Of a DNA stretch of 64,000 nt, positions 35,553-43,302 are shown one piece after another. Position 1 is the stretch's first letter; every line of letters starts with the position of its first letter. The position numbers were made by a program, and so were the translations under genes. Origin of the DNA: Eubacterium sp. (GTDB lineage: Bacteria > Bacillota > Clostridia > Lachnospirales > Lachnospiraceae); NCBI GenBank assembly GCA_021769425.1, contig JAETSX010000014.1:1-64000 (forward strand). The letters run 5' to 3'. The notes under the pieces were generated by a model. It saw nothing but the letters and a program-made list of their open reading frames with translations, did no database searches and was not told the origin of the DNA.

Positions 35553-36152
35553 TTATCGGAACACAGCTTCCAGCACAAGATTATCCTCTGCTGTCATTTG
35601 TTCCAACACGCATTCCTGATGTTCTCCCTGTTTCGACCAGTATTGAAATACTTTTCCTTCTTTCTCTGGAAGTTCTGGCTGAATGATTTTTCCGCCCTCA
35701 TACAGAGAGTACCGGGAATAAATCTCTCCGTCCACCAGAAAAGTGACAACATGATATTCTTTTTTCCCGGAATACTCTTCCAAAATTACCGATTTCCTAC
35801 ACTCAGCCTTCCTCTCTCTTCCAAGAATTGTCCGATAACTTTGTGTAATCCTTACATCCAGTATGCCCTTTTTCACATCTGCAGTGAGAATCTCCACCTG
35901 AAGATCTGAATCCGATTCTATCTGGGATAACAGCAGTCCGTTGAAGTCTGCAATCAGCTCCTGATATCCTGCCAGTTCCTGTCTGTTATCACTCTTTTCC
36001 AGCCTAAGCTGCTCCAAAGACTGTTCAATAGCCGTATTCAATGCTGTCTCCATTTCATTTTTCCGCACATTTTTTCCGCTGACCCCCAATACAATTGCAA
36101 CTACCATAACCGCAAGTACTGCCAGCGATATGCCGTATACTGTATGTTTCAT
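35553..36152 (-). CDS. TadE-like pseudopilin with an InlB-like C-terminal module
   Basis: A 199-residue protein with an N-terminal membrane helix (VYGISLAVLAVMVVAIVLGV), a helical stalk (EMETALNTAIEQSLEQLRLE) and an extracellular domain. Its last 45 residues (GGKIIQPELPEKEGKVFQYW, then LEQMTAEDNLVLEAVF) follow the pattern of an InlB B-repeat, the same fold as in the giant protein encoded next. The start ATG overlaps the stop of the preceding gene (ATGA), with GGAGGAAT before it. It is presumably a minor pilin or a linker between pilus and surface protein; no database family was identified. Confidence 0.7.
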   Translation of the reverse strand: MKHTVYGISLAVLAVMVVAIVLGVSGKNVRKNEMETALNTAIEQSLEQLRLEKSDNRQELAGYQELIADFNGLLLSQIESDSDLQVEILTADVKKGILDVRITQSYRTILGRERKAECRKSVILEEYSGKKEYHVVTFLVDGEIYSRYSLYEGGKIIQPELPEKEGKVFQYWSKQGEHQECVLEQMTAEDNLVLEAVFR

Positions 36153-36625
36153 ATTCCTCCCTGCCTGCGGTCAATCAGCAGCATAAATTTTCTGACTGTC
36201 GGTTTCTGCTGATCATCTGCCGTCCGAAGCTTCAGCGTATAGGTTCCTCTTTTCAAAAATACCGCCTTATGGCCTGCTTTGTCATACCATTCCATCCTGC
36301 TGTTTCCGGAAGCATCCTGAATATCCAATACCTGAATATCCAGTTGATCTCCCTCCGCATCTACTGCCTCAAACACCTGATTGATTAAAACCTCTTCCCC
36401 AGGGCCCCAGACGTCAGCTCCTTTGCGAACCAATTCCGGCGGTTTTCTGTCACAAATCACTTTCATCTGCGCAGCATCCTGATACTGGAAATAATTTTCC
36501 TGTTCCGTTTTCATCTGCTCTCCCAGCCGGGGAAGCAATGCTGTTCCCGCCAAAATTCCCAATAGCATCGCACACACAATGCCGGACAAAATCAAATCTG
36601 ACATTATCTTATAACTCTGTTTCAT
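36149..36625 (-). CDS. Pseudopilin-like protein with an Ig/cadherin-like domain
   Basis: A 158-residue protein with one N-terminal membrane helix (LILSGIVCAMLLGILAGTAL) and an extracellular beta domain. That domain starts KPPELVRKGADVWGPGEEVL and reads like a DUF5011/cadherin-type module (FEAVDAEGDQLDIQV, KRGTYTLKLRTAD). AAAGGGGAAAGTA precedes the ATG at 36625; the longer frame from 36643 overlaps the upstream pilin gene and lacks a ribosome site. Coupled to the next gene by a four-base overlap. A minor pilin role is likely from context. Confidence 0.7.
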   Translation of the reverse strand: MKQSYKIMSDLILSGIVCAMLLGILAGTALLPRLGEQMKTEQENYFQYQDAAQMKVICDRKPPELVRKGADVWGPGEEVLINQVFEAVDAEGDQLDIQVLDIQDASGNSRMEWYDKAGHKAVFLKRGTYTLKLRTADDQQKPTVRKFMLLIDRRQGGI

Positions 36626-36636
36626 TACTTTCCCCT

Positions 36637-36780
36637 TTAACAAATACTCTGGGAAAATCCCAGAATAACTCCATACAATCCTGAACCTCCCAAAACAAAT
36701 TCCACTGCCATAGTTAAAATTGCCATTGCAGCCACTCCTCCTGCTGCCACTCCTGCATATTCTTCTATTATTTCTCTCAT
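36637..36780 (-). CDS. Small pilin-like peptide 2 (47 aa)
   Basis: The peptide begins MREIIEEYAGVAAGGVAAMA and continues as one hydrophobic helix (ILTMAVEFVLGG) to a short C-terminus ending SQSIC. ACAGGAGGAATCATA lies before the ATG, an excellent ribosome site. The start M-R-x-I-I-E-E-Y-A-G matches the two other small peptides of the operon. Flp-type pilins carry an E-[YF] pair at the same distance from the cleavage site, but here no leader precedes it. It lies 11 bases before the pseudopilin gene. Confidence 0.75.
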   Translation of the reverse strand: MREIIEEYAGVAAGGVAAMAILTMAVEFVLGGSGLYGVILGFSQSIC

Positions 36781-36809
36781 TATGATTCCTCCTGTTTTTT
36801 TATGCTATA

Positions 36810-37068
36810 CTCAATGCATTGACGTAATTTCGATACCTTCTCTTATCTCAATACATTGACGTAATTTTGAACCTTTCTCTTATCTCAATGCATTGGCTCC
36901 ATTTTGATTCTTTCTCTTATCTCAATGCACTGCTGCAATTTTGATTCCTTCTCTTATCTCAATACATTGACGCCATTCTAATGCTTTCTCTTGTCTCAAT
37001 GCACTGCTGCAATTTTGATACACTTGCTTATCTCAATGCATTAACGCATATTTCAGCGCCTTCTCTTA
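36810..37068. repeat. 37 bp tandem array, seven copies, within the pilus operon
   Basis: Units start every 37 bases from 36810 to 37032 (core CTCAATGCATTGACGTAATT then TTGATTCCTTCTCTTAT). The last unit runs into the stop codon of the 33-residue pilin-like gene: TAAGAGAAGG occurs at the gene end and in most units. The array lengthens the untranslated gap between two pilin-like genes. Confidence 0.9.
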
Positions 37069-37167
37069 TATTACCATGCTAAGCAGATAACCAAAGATTC
37101 CAAGAAAACCGCCTCCGGCAATTACATAAACGACTGTCCCGCCGAATTCCTCAAATATACTTTTCAT
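37066..37167 (-). CDS. Small pilin-like peptide 3 (33 aa)
   Basis: The peptide begins MKSIFEEFGGTVVYVIAGGG and ends FGYLLSMVI, with a single hydrophobic helix. GGAGGCAGG lies directly before the ATG. It shares the M-K-x-I-F-E-E-[YF]-x-G start with two other operon peptides. At 33 residues it is shorter than known Flp pilins (about 50-80 with leader). It follows the TadE-like gene by nine bases. Confidence 0.72.
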   Translation of the reverse strand: MKSIFEEFGGTVVYVIAGGGFLGIFGYLLSMVI

Positions 37168-37176
37168 CCTGCCTCC

Positions 37177-37512
37177 TTATCTTGCAAATCCGCGCACTTC
37201 ATGATTGGACACCAAATTCAGCACAGGGATAGAATACTCAAAGGAAAGAATAATCTCAGCCATTTTCTGATTTTCTTCCCCATCATAGACCAGTTCCGCC
37301 ACCTCCAATTGATATCCTCTCTCTCTTGCCTGATTCTTACAGGCGGAAATAACGCCTGCATTAAAATTGCTGCATTCTACCTGACTGATCACGTCTGCGT
37401 GATAATTTCTGGCAGCAGTCACTTCGATTCCGGCTGCCACAATTCCAATTCCCACCAGCCCCATAATCAGCAGAAAAAACAGCCCCAGATACGTTTTTAA
37501 TACCTGTCCCAT
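37177..37512 (-). CDS. TadE-like pilus assembly protein
   Basis: A 111-residue protein with an N-terminal membrane helix (YLGLFFLLIMGLVGIGIVAA) followed by an external domain (VTAARNYHADVISQVECSNF, ending LVSNHEVRGFAR). Layout and location after the TadB/TadC-like gene fit TadE/TadF-type minor pilins. AAAGGAGAAGAACAA lies ahead of the ATG. It has two Cys residues (ECSNF, ISACKN) that could pair outside the cell. Confidence 0.72.
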   Translation of the reverse strand: MGQVLKTYLGLFFLLIMGLVGIGIVAAGIEVTAARNYHADVISQVECSNFNAGVISACKNQARERGYQLEVAELVYDGEENQKMAEIILSFEYSIPVLNLVSNHEVRGFAR

Positions 37513-37531
37513 TTGTTCTTCTCCTTTGCGT

Positions 37532-39043
37532 CTATATCTTCAGCTGTCCCAAAAACACTATCATAAACACCACCATATTCACCATAGTCTGAAATGATAC
37601 CGTAATCTGGGGAAGATAAAAAATCCCATTGATCCCTGCAAGGCTTTTCTCATTGGAAAGCTTTTCCGACTTGTCCAGCATTTTACTGTTTCTCTGCACT
37701 AATATCTGAATCTGAGCCTGTGCATCCCCGCTTCCCGATTCGGAAATTGCATAGAGCATTTTCATGGAAGACTGTACGGAAGAAAGCTGAAACATTTTCA
37801 GGAAATCCAAATACGGCTCTATGGCATCCGGCTGGCTCTTTAAGCTGTCTGAAAGCCTCTGCAATTCTGCCTTCAGCACAGCCGGCGCATGTTCTATGGT
37901 CTTTTCAATGGAAACCTGCACATTGTTTCCCTGCATTAGCAATGCCATTTCCATCAGCCAGGCAGGAAACACCCGGTTGATTTCCTTCACAACTCTGTCA
38001 TAAGCAAGACGGTATCCTATCTTATGCTGGTTCAGCAGCGCTCCTCCGGCTCCCGCCGCCAGCAATGCTGCAAAAGGATGTCCCAGTCCCCAGGCCCCCA
38101 GTCCTGCCAGGAACACGCTCCCGCCTAAAATCAGACTTTTTTTCCGCTCCTTTGCCTCCTCAAATTCTGTTACCATACGGTAATATTCCGACAGTTTATC
38201 TTCTTCTCTGTTTTCCTGTATAATCCAGCTCTCGGCAATCTCCCGGTTCGCTTTCCAAAAAATCAGAATATTCAACAACAGATACAGCGCCGTGGTCACC
38301 TGAGTCACCGGATGTTCCACAATGGAATACTGCGCCGGCATAGAACGGTACACACTATGGAATACCACAGCCAGAATCATGGTGACTGCCAGGGAAAAAA
38401 TCACTTTCAACCGGGCCGCTTTCTTATCCTCCTGCAAAAGCAGCACATTGTCTGCCCAAACAGCTTTATCCTGAAGCAAAAGATCAATCGCCCCGCTGCA
38501 GGCTCCGCCATTGCTTTCCACCATCCGCAGATATTCATGAATAGACGGCAGCCGGTTTGCAGGATATTCTTTCTCTATGATTTCCAACGCCTCTCCATAC
38601 AAATCCCACTGGTATTTTCCCTGTTCAATGTAATCCACAGCCCGGCTGATTGCATGGTGCATCCGTCCGGTTTCAAAAAGAGAACCCGTGTCCTTTAACG
38701 CACTGACAATCTTAGGATTCATGCGGAAAGAATACAGAATTTGTTCCATATAATCGGAAACATCCAGAAAACACTTATGTTCATACATTTGTTTATACCC
38801 GTCCAGAATCAGAAAAGGCAGATTTCCCAGACATACCGCAGCCAGAATCAGGATAAAATACCAGTACAGGGAAAACAAAATCCCGCACCCCACTGCGCCT
38901 GCCAAAGCAGTCAGAAGAAACATCACATATCTTCCCATAGAAAAACTGTATCCGTACCCGTCAATCCTTTTCTGCAAATCTTCCGGATGTAACAGATAGA
39001 AAATTCCGGTCTGCTTTCTTTTCTTCTCTTTTGATTTCTTCAT
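37532..39043 (-). CDS. TadB/TadC-like pilus platform protein (long, possibly fused)
   Basis: A 503-residue membrane protein. Basic N-terminus (KKSKEKKRKQ), a first membrane pair (VMFLLTALAGAVGCGILF, YWYFILILAAVCLGNLPFLI), a cytoplasmic domain (YMEQILYSFRMNPKIVSALK), a second pair near 220-275, a third near 310-345 (LILGGSVFLAGLGAWG), a second type II secretion F-like domain (FPAWLMEMALLMQGNNVQVS) and a final helix (MVNMVVFMIVFLGQL). TadB and TadC are usually two proteins of about 300 residues; this layout looks like both joined. The ATG at 39043 follows TAGGAGGGAAG and overlaps the end of cpaF closely. Confidence 0.75.
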   Translation of the reverse strand: MKKSKEKKRKQTGIFYLLHPEDLQKRIDGYGYSFSMGRYVMFLLTALAGAVGCGILFSLYWYFILILAAVCLGNLPFLILDGYKQMYEHKCFLDVSDYMEQILYSFRMNPKIVSALKDTGSLFETGRMHHAISRAVDYIEQGKYQWDLYGEALEIIEKEYPANRLPSIHEYLRMVESNGGACSGAIDLLLQDKAVWADNVLLLQEDKKAARLKVIFSLAVTMILAVVFHSVYRSMPAQYSIVEHPVTQVTTALYLLLNILIFWKANREIAESWIIQENREEDKLSEYYRMVTEFEEAKERKKSLILGGSVFLAGLGAWGLGHPFAALLAAGAGGALLNQHKIGYRLAYDRVVKEINRVFPAWLMEMALLMQGNNVQVSIEKTIEHAPAVLKAELQRLSDSLKSQPDAIEPYLDFLKMFQLSSVQSSMKMLYAISESGSGDAQAQIQILVQRNSKMLDKSEKLSNEKSLAGINGIFYLPQITVSFQTMVNMVVFMIVFLGQLKI

Positions 39044-39054
39044 CTTCCCTCCTA

Positions 39055-40140
39055 TCATGCCATCCTTGCCGCTTTCACCAGCTCCACATCCAACGGCTCA
39101 TACGGGCAGGTTTCCGCACACTGGAAAGGCTTTGCAATCCCCGCCCTGTCCATACGCTTTAAAATGTCCTTCGGTATATTCCTTGAAATCAGCTTTCCAT
39201 CTTCTACCAGCAAGTAAATTTCATTTTTTCCGTTTTGACGATCATAAAAACACATCTGATCAATATACCGTTCCAGCATCCCCTGCTCATTTTCGTATTG
39301 CCGAATCAACACGCCTACACTGATAAATTCATAAATATAATTTTCCAGACGGTCCGCATCTCTGGATCTTCCAATCATGTTCATAATCCGATCCGGCAGA
39401 TTCCGCAAATCGTCCAGATGCAGCGTGGTAAACCCATACACCCCCGTGGACCACTGCTCCAGCAGATACTGCACTTCCGTAGATCTGGCTTCCGACAGGA
39501 TAATCCATTTGGGATTCTGCCTTAAGCAAAGCTTGATGGCATCGGTATAACTTAATTCCTTGCTTACCTGCAGTTCCACGCAGTCATTCTCCGGATTGAT
39601 TTCATGGAAATGCATTTCCAGATTATCCTCAATGGTGATAGCCCTCTGGTTGGCCGGGATAAAGCGGGAAAAAAATTTGGCGCACTCTGTTTTCCCCACT
39701 CCCGGTTCCCCGCAAAAGGCAAAATTCATCTTTGCTTTCACGCAATTAATCAACAAACTTAACACTTCTATGGAACAATATCCGCTGTCCAGCATACTTT
39801 CCACTGTATGCCGCACCTTGGGCAGCGATTTGCGGATGCAGATGCTTCTGCCTGATACGGCCGCCGATTCATGGACAATGCTGATGCGCAGTTCATTGGT
39901 TTCTGCCTCCAGCACATTGCTTGCCCGGTTGAAAGACTTATTCACCCGATTGGCAATCCGGTGAGTAAACCGCTCTACAAATTCCTCCGGGATCTCCGCT
40001 TCTGCCCGGTATCTGCCTTTCTTCAAATCGGCTACCCACAGTGTTTTCCCGTTAAAATCAATATCTGTTACATTTTTATCCTGAATATACGGATAGAAGG
40101 GCCCGAACTCCGCTTCTGTTAATTCCCAGCTATATTTCAT
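39055..40140 (-). CDS. cpaF: CpaF/TadA-family pilus assembly ATPase
   Basis: A 361-residue secretion ATPase that drives Tad/Flp pilus assembly. Features: Walker A GEPGVGKT (144-151), Asp box IEDNLEMHF (about 170-178), Walker B-like WIILSEARS (212-220, where many relatives have IxxGExR) and His box GFTTLHLDD (236-244). The N-terminal domain is present but short compared with proteobacterial CpaF (about 450). The next gene starts at the stop codon. It is the only motor ATPase of the locus; a CpaE-type localisation ATPase is not present. Confidence 0.88.
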   Translation of the reverse strand: MKYSWELTEAEFGPFYPYIQDKNVTDIDFNGKTLWVADLKKGRYRAEAEIPEEFVERFTHRIANRVNKSFNRASNVLEAETNELRISIVHESAAVSGRSICIRKSLPKVRHTVESMLDSGYCSIEVLSLLINCVKAKMNFAFCGEPGVGKTECAKFFSRFIPANQRAITIEDNLEMHFHEINPENDCVELQVSKELSYTDAIKLCLRQNPKWIILSEARSTEVQYLLEQWSTGVYGFTTLHLDDLRNLPDRIMNMIGRSRDADRLENYIYEFISVGVLIRQYENEQGMLERYIDQMCFYDRQNGKNEIYLLVEDGKLISRNIPKDILKRMDRAGIAKPFQCAETCPYEPLDVELVKAARMA

Positions 40141-40297
40141 AACTTCGCCATTCCTTTCCAGACATAACTTTTTCAGTCAGACTCCGGCAGCTTACCGGCC
40201 TGATGCCCTGCATGATCTGCATAAACATGCCCGTTTCGCCGCCAGATGACTGACCCTTGTCTCGCCAGAGCCTGTTTGAAACATGCCCTGAGAAACG

Positions 40298-40372
40298 TTT
40301 ACCGTCACATTTTTACCGCTTATCTGTCACATTTGCTGTTTCCCTGGGTTACATTTACCGCTTATCTGTCAC
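40298..40372. repeat. 42 bp-spaced direct repeat in the gap before cpaF
   Basis: TTTACCGCTTATCTGTCAC occurs at 40312-40330 and 40354-40372, and a shortened form (GTTTACCGTCAC) at about 40298. The 256-base gap between the pilin-like gene and cpaF has no convincing gene; it is broken by stops in all minus-strand frames. Confidence 0.7.
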
Positions 40373-40396
40373 TCAAACTCTAATTTTCCTGCATCC

Positions 40397-40558
40397 TTAA
40401 GAAACACTTGCTTTTTCAAACAATTCCTTAATCAGGTTCACGAAAGCGGTATGCACCGGCCCGTCTGCAGCCAGCAGCAGCCCTACAACGGCAATTAATG
40501 CGATAATTGCAACTGCCGTAATAATAATTCCGCTGTACTCTTCAAAAATTACTTTCAT
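40397..40558 (-). CDS. Small pilin-like peptide 1 (53 aa), first gene of the pilus operon
   Basis: The peptide begins MKVIFEEYSGIIITAVAIIA, has one long hydrophobic helix and a short amphipathic tail (VHTAFVNLIKELFEKASVS). AAAGGAGGAACTG lies before the ATG at 40558; a longer frame from 40612 has no ribosome site. Of the three related small peptides this is the largest and, as the first gene of the operon, the best candidate for the major pilin. Flp pilins carry a Glu-Tyr pair close to the start of the mature helix; here it is at residues 7-8 of the primary product. Confidence 0.75.
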   Translation of the reverse strand: MKVIFEEYSGIIITAVAIIALIAVVGLLLAADGPVHTAFVNLIKELFEKASVS

Positions 40559-40851
40559 ACAGTTCCTCCTTTCTGCGGACAGAATCATCCACGGTTTTGT
40601 TGTACATTTCATGCATTGGTAATTGGCGAACTAACCTGCCAATTGATTAAGAATAAAAATGTTTTATTCTTATGCAGAAATAAAAAGATTGTGTGTGCCG
40701 GTCAAGAAATTGCCGGCGGTAAGATTGATTGGAACCTATGCCCTGCATACATTCCCTGTAATAAATCTGTAACCAGAATTGCTTCTGTGCTGGTATTGTA
40801 ACTCCTGGTTTGAGAAAAAACAATTGGAAATTTTCCACAAATTTTCTGAGT
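40559..40851. other. Non-coding stretch upstream of the pilus operon
   Basis: It should hold the operon promoter. An AT-rich dyad (AGAATAAAA-ATG-TTTTATTCT at about 40650-40670) and, on the minus strand, TTGACC at about 40705 followed 17 bases later by a poor -10 were noted. A shorter dyad AATTGGC/GCCAATT flanks about 40621-40646. No gene was seen. Confidence 0.4.
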
Positions 40852-40893
40852 AAAAAAACAGCCCTGGGAAAGCAAATCCGCTTTCCGCAAGGC
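40852..40893 (-). terminator. Terminator of mrp
   Basis: On the minus strand GCCTTGCGGAAAGC...GCTTTCCCAGGGC is an imperfect long stem followed by TGTTTTTTT, 20 bases past the stop. Confidence 0.82.
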
Positions 40894-40913
40894 TTTGGGG
40901 ATGTCAAAAGCTG

Positions 40914-41762
40914 CTAAATATTGCCTATTTTTTTCACCGCCTCTTCCAGATACGGATTTTCCACGCTGTGGAATTTACCTTCATCTGCCAGTTCTGCAAA
41001 CTCCGGATTCAGCGGCATTCTCCCAAGCACGGGAATATCCAGCGCTGCCGCCGCTTCTTCCAGATGGCTTTCTCCGAAAATCTTTATTTCTTTCCCGCAA
41101 TCGGGACATTTCAGAAAACTGAAATTTTCCACAATGCCAAGCGCCGGAATATTCATCATTCCGGCCATATGAACGGCTTTTTTCACAATTAGCTGAACCA
41201 ATTCCTGGGGAGATGTTACAATTATAATTCCATCCACCGGAAGGGACTGGAATACCGTCAGAGGCACATCACCGGTTCCCGGCGGCATGTCCACAAACAG
41301 ATAATCCAAATCTCCCCAGTACACATCATGCCAGAACTGCTTCACGGTTGACGCAATAACAGGCCCCCGCCAAACTACCGGAGCTTCTTCATCATCCACC
41401 AAAAGGTTCAGCGACATGATTTTGGTTCCGTCCTGAGCCGGAATGGGAAACAGACCCATATCATTTCCTTCTGCCGGCCCATGAATCCCATACATTTTCG
41501 GAATGGAGGGTCCTGTAATGTCTGCGTCCAAAATGCCGACTTCATATCCCTGCTTCCTCATTGCGGACGCTAAAGACGCTGTGACAAAAGATTTTCCCAC
41601 TCCTCCTTTTCCGCTGACAATGCCAATGACCTTTTTTACACTGGAAAAAGGATTTAATTCTTCTATAAAACTTTGAGGCCCGCTTCCATTGCGGCTGGGA
41701 CACCCCTCGCAACTCTCTCTTGAGCAGCTTGATGCACTGCTGCATTCTTGATTCTCTGCCAT
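40914..41762 (-). CDS. mrp: Mrp/NBP35 family P-loop ATPase (Fe-S carrier)
   Basis: A 282-residue iron-sulfur cluster carrier/assembly ATPase. The N-terminal Cys-rich segment (CSSASSCSRESCEGCPS) precedes the deviant Walker A GIVSGKGGVGKSFV, then ILDADITGPSIPKMYG, FVDMPPGTGD and the CPDCGK pair. The ATG at 41762 follows AAGGAGGAAGCAAA. Though it neighbours the pilus operon and shares the MinD fold with CpaE, the sequence is that of the general Mrp group, and a terminator separates it from the pilus genes. Confidence 0.93.
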   Translation of the reverse strand: MAENQECSSASSCSRESCEGCPSRNGSGPQSFIEELNPFSSVKKVIGIVSGKGGVGKSFVTASLASAMRKQGYEVGILDADITGPSIPKMYGIHGPAEGNDMGLFPIPAQDGTKIMSLNLLVDDEEAPVVWRGPVIASTVKQFWHDVYWGDLDYLFVDMPPGTGDVPLTVFQSLPVDGIIIVTSPQELVQLIVKKAVHMAGMMNIPALGIVENFSFLKCPDCGKEIKIFGESHLEEAAAALDIPVLGRMPLNPEFAELADEGKFHSVENPYLEEAVKKIGNI

Positions 41763-42010
41763 TTTGCTTCCTCCTTGCATTCATATCATACCGCCGTAAG
41801 ACAGTATCTTATCCGAAGGCATGTTCAGAATATTTCATGTTTGCCTTCTTCCCACAAGGTATATTATAAGCATATTGGGCAGATAAGTATAGGTCTTTTT
41901 GCAAATTCTTTTGGCTGTCTCTGAAGCCCTGCTTTCGAATGTACCGGGATTCCTGCCGGACTAATTATTTTTTACAGCTATGTTCTGAATAAATCAACTA
42001 TCGCAGATCC

Positions 42011-43033
42011 TCATTTTACTATCACCTGCAGCCGGCTTTTTACACCGTCTTCCTTCGCATAGATATAAGCTTTGCCCGGCTCATTTGCCGTGATCACCCC
42101 TTCCTCATCCACAGAGGCAATACTGGTATTTGAACTTGAAAAAAGAGGCTTATTCCCGGAGGAAACCGACACGTTCACTTTTCTGGTTTCTCCTTTCGCC
42201 ATGATAATCTCGCTTTCTGCAAATTTAACGACGGGCTTCCTCACCGTAACTTCACAGCTTTTGCTTACGCCGTCTACGGTCGCTGTAATGACGGCAATGC
42301 CGTTTTTTACGGCTGTCACCACACCGTTTTGATCCACTATTGCAACGCTTTTCTTATTGCTTTTCCACTTGGGAACGCTTGTTGAAGTTGATTTGACAGT
42401 TAAACGGATCTTCTTATTCCGATACAGGGAAACAGATCGTTTACTGATGCTGACTGTAGGCTTTTTCACCGTAACCTTACAGCTTGCAGATATTTTATCC
42501 ACAGTGGCTGTAATTGCGGCAGCGCCTGGTTTTCTGGCGGTGATCACTCCGTTTTCGTCCACCGCTGCAACGCTTTTCTTGCTGCTTTTAAAGGTTACGG
42601 GATGCCCCGTGGAAGAACTGACCTTTAATCTTCTGCTTTGTCCGTTCTCCAGAAAAATTTCTTTTGCGTTTAACTGAATCTTTGTTTTCTGCACCTTAAC
42701 GGTGCAGCTTGCTTCTCCATTCTTAATTTTGGCCGTAATTTTCACCGTTCCCGGCTTTTTGGCCGTAATTTTCCCATAGGTATTGACAGAGGCAACTTTG
42801 GAATCACTGGATGAAAAAGACGGCTTCTTCCCATTTGACGTAATGGCGAGAAGATAACACTCGTCTCCGATTTTCATGGTTTTGGAATAAGAATTCAGGA
42901 CTACAACCTCCAGGCCGGAGGCTGCAAAAACTGTTGCTGATTGGTTCATGGAAAGAAACAGCATCGCTGCCGCAATGCATAAAGCAACTGCTGCTCTTAA
43001 GATTTCTCTCTTCTTCGATATAAGTTCTGACAT
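42011..43033 (-). CDS. Secreted protein with four BIG_2 (Ig-like) domains
   Basis: A 340-residue protein: signal peptide (REILRAAVALCIAAAMLFLS, cut after VFAAS) and four tandem bacterial Ig-like group 2 domains of about 75 residues. Each ends with a block such as SVNTYGKITAKKPGTVKITA or AAVDENGVITARKPGAAAIT. There is no anchor, catalytic domain or sorting motif, and no other domain. GGAGGAATGTT precedes the ATG at 43033. It may be an extracellular adhesive module or a partner of a cell-wall protein. It is monocistronic. Confidence 0.85.
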   Translation of the reverse strand: MSELISKKREILRAAVALCIAAAMLFLSMNQSATVFAASGLEVVVLNSYSKTMKIGDECYLLAITSNGKKPSFSSSDSKVASVNTYGKITAKKPGTVKITAKIKNGEASCTVKVQKTKIQLNAKEIFLENGQSRRLKVSSSTGHPVTFKSSKKSVAAVDENGVITARKPGAAAITATVDKISASCKVTVKKPTVSISKRSVSLYRNKKIRLTVKSTSTSVPKWKSNKKSVAIVDQNGVVTAVKNGIAVITATVDGVSKSCEVTVRKPVVKFAESEIIMAKGETRKVNVSVSSGNKPLFSSSNTSIASVDEEGVITANEPGKAYIYAKEDGVKSRLQVIVK

Positions 43034-43188
43034 AACATTCCTCCATTTCACACGGCAGGAATCCCGGTTTATATCAGAAATCACAAACATGGATGTCTGT
43101 GATTGTTCTAATATAACACGGAATGTTACCGTTGTAAAGAGGATTTTACTCCAGCGGTTAAATATCTCACTTATTATACCCGTGAGCA

Positions 43189-43241
43189 AAATCATTTGCC
43201 GACAGATCTTTCACAGCTTTGAGGAAAAAAGCAAATGATTT
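43189..43241. repeat. 11 bp inverted repeat with nearby direct repeats
   Basis: AAATCATTTGC (43189-43199) pairs exactly with GCAAATGATTT (43231-43241). The flanks carry a direct repeat, TTATACCCGTGAG near 43175 and GTATGCCCGTGAG near 43252. It lies between trpZ and the BIG_2 gene, so it may end the trp transport transcript or mark a small inserted element. Confidence 0.5.
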
Positions 43242-43302
43242 GGCAAATAAGTATGCCCGTGAGTATAACTTGTGAATCATGCGCAAAATTTTTTCACATT
43301 CC

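Noticed and set aside
35028-35686. Plus-strand open frames opposite the start of the giant protein gene
   Set aside because: They arise from the in-frame repeat array on the minus strand and have Cys/Phe/Ser-rich, non-protein-like composition.
40141-40396. A 38-codon minus-strand frame before cpaF
   Set aside because: GTG start without ribosome site, Cys/Arg-rich composition and overlap with direct repeats.
40914-41762. CpaE (pilus localisation ATPase) for the Tad-like operon
   Set aside because: Cys-rich N-terminus, the CPDCGK pair and the overall sequence are those of Mrp/NBP35, and a terminator separates it from the pilus genes.
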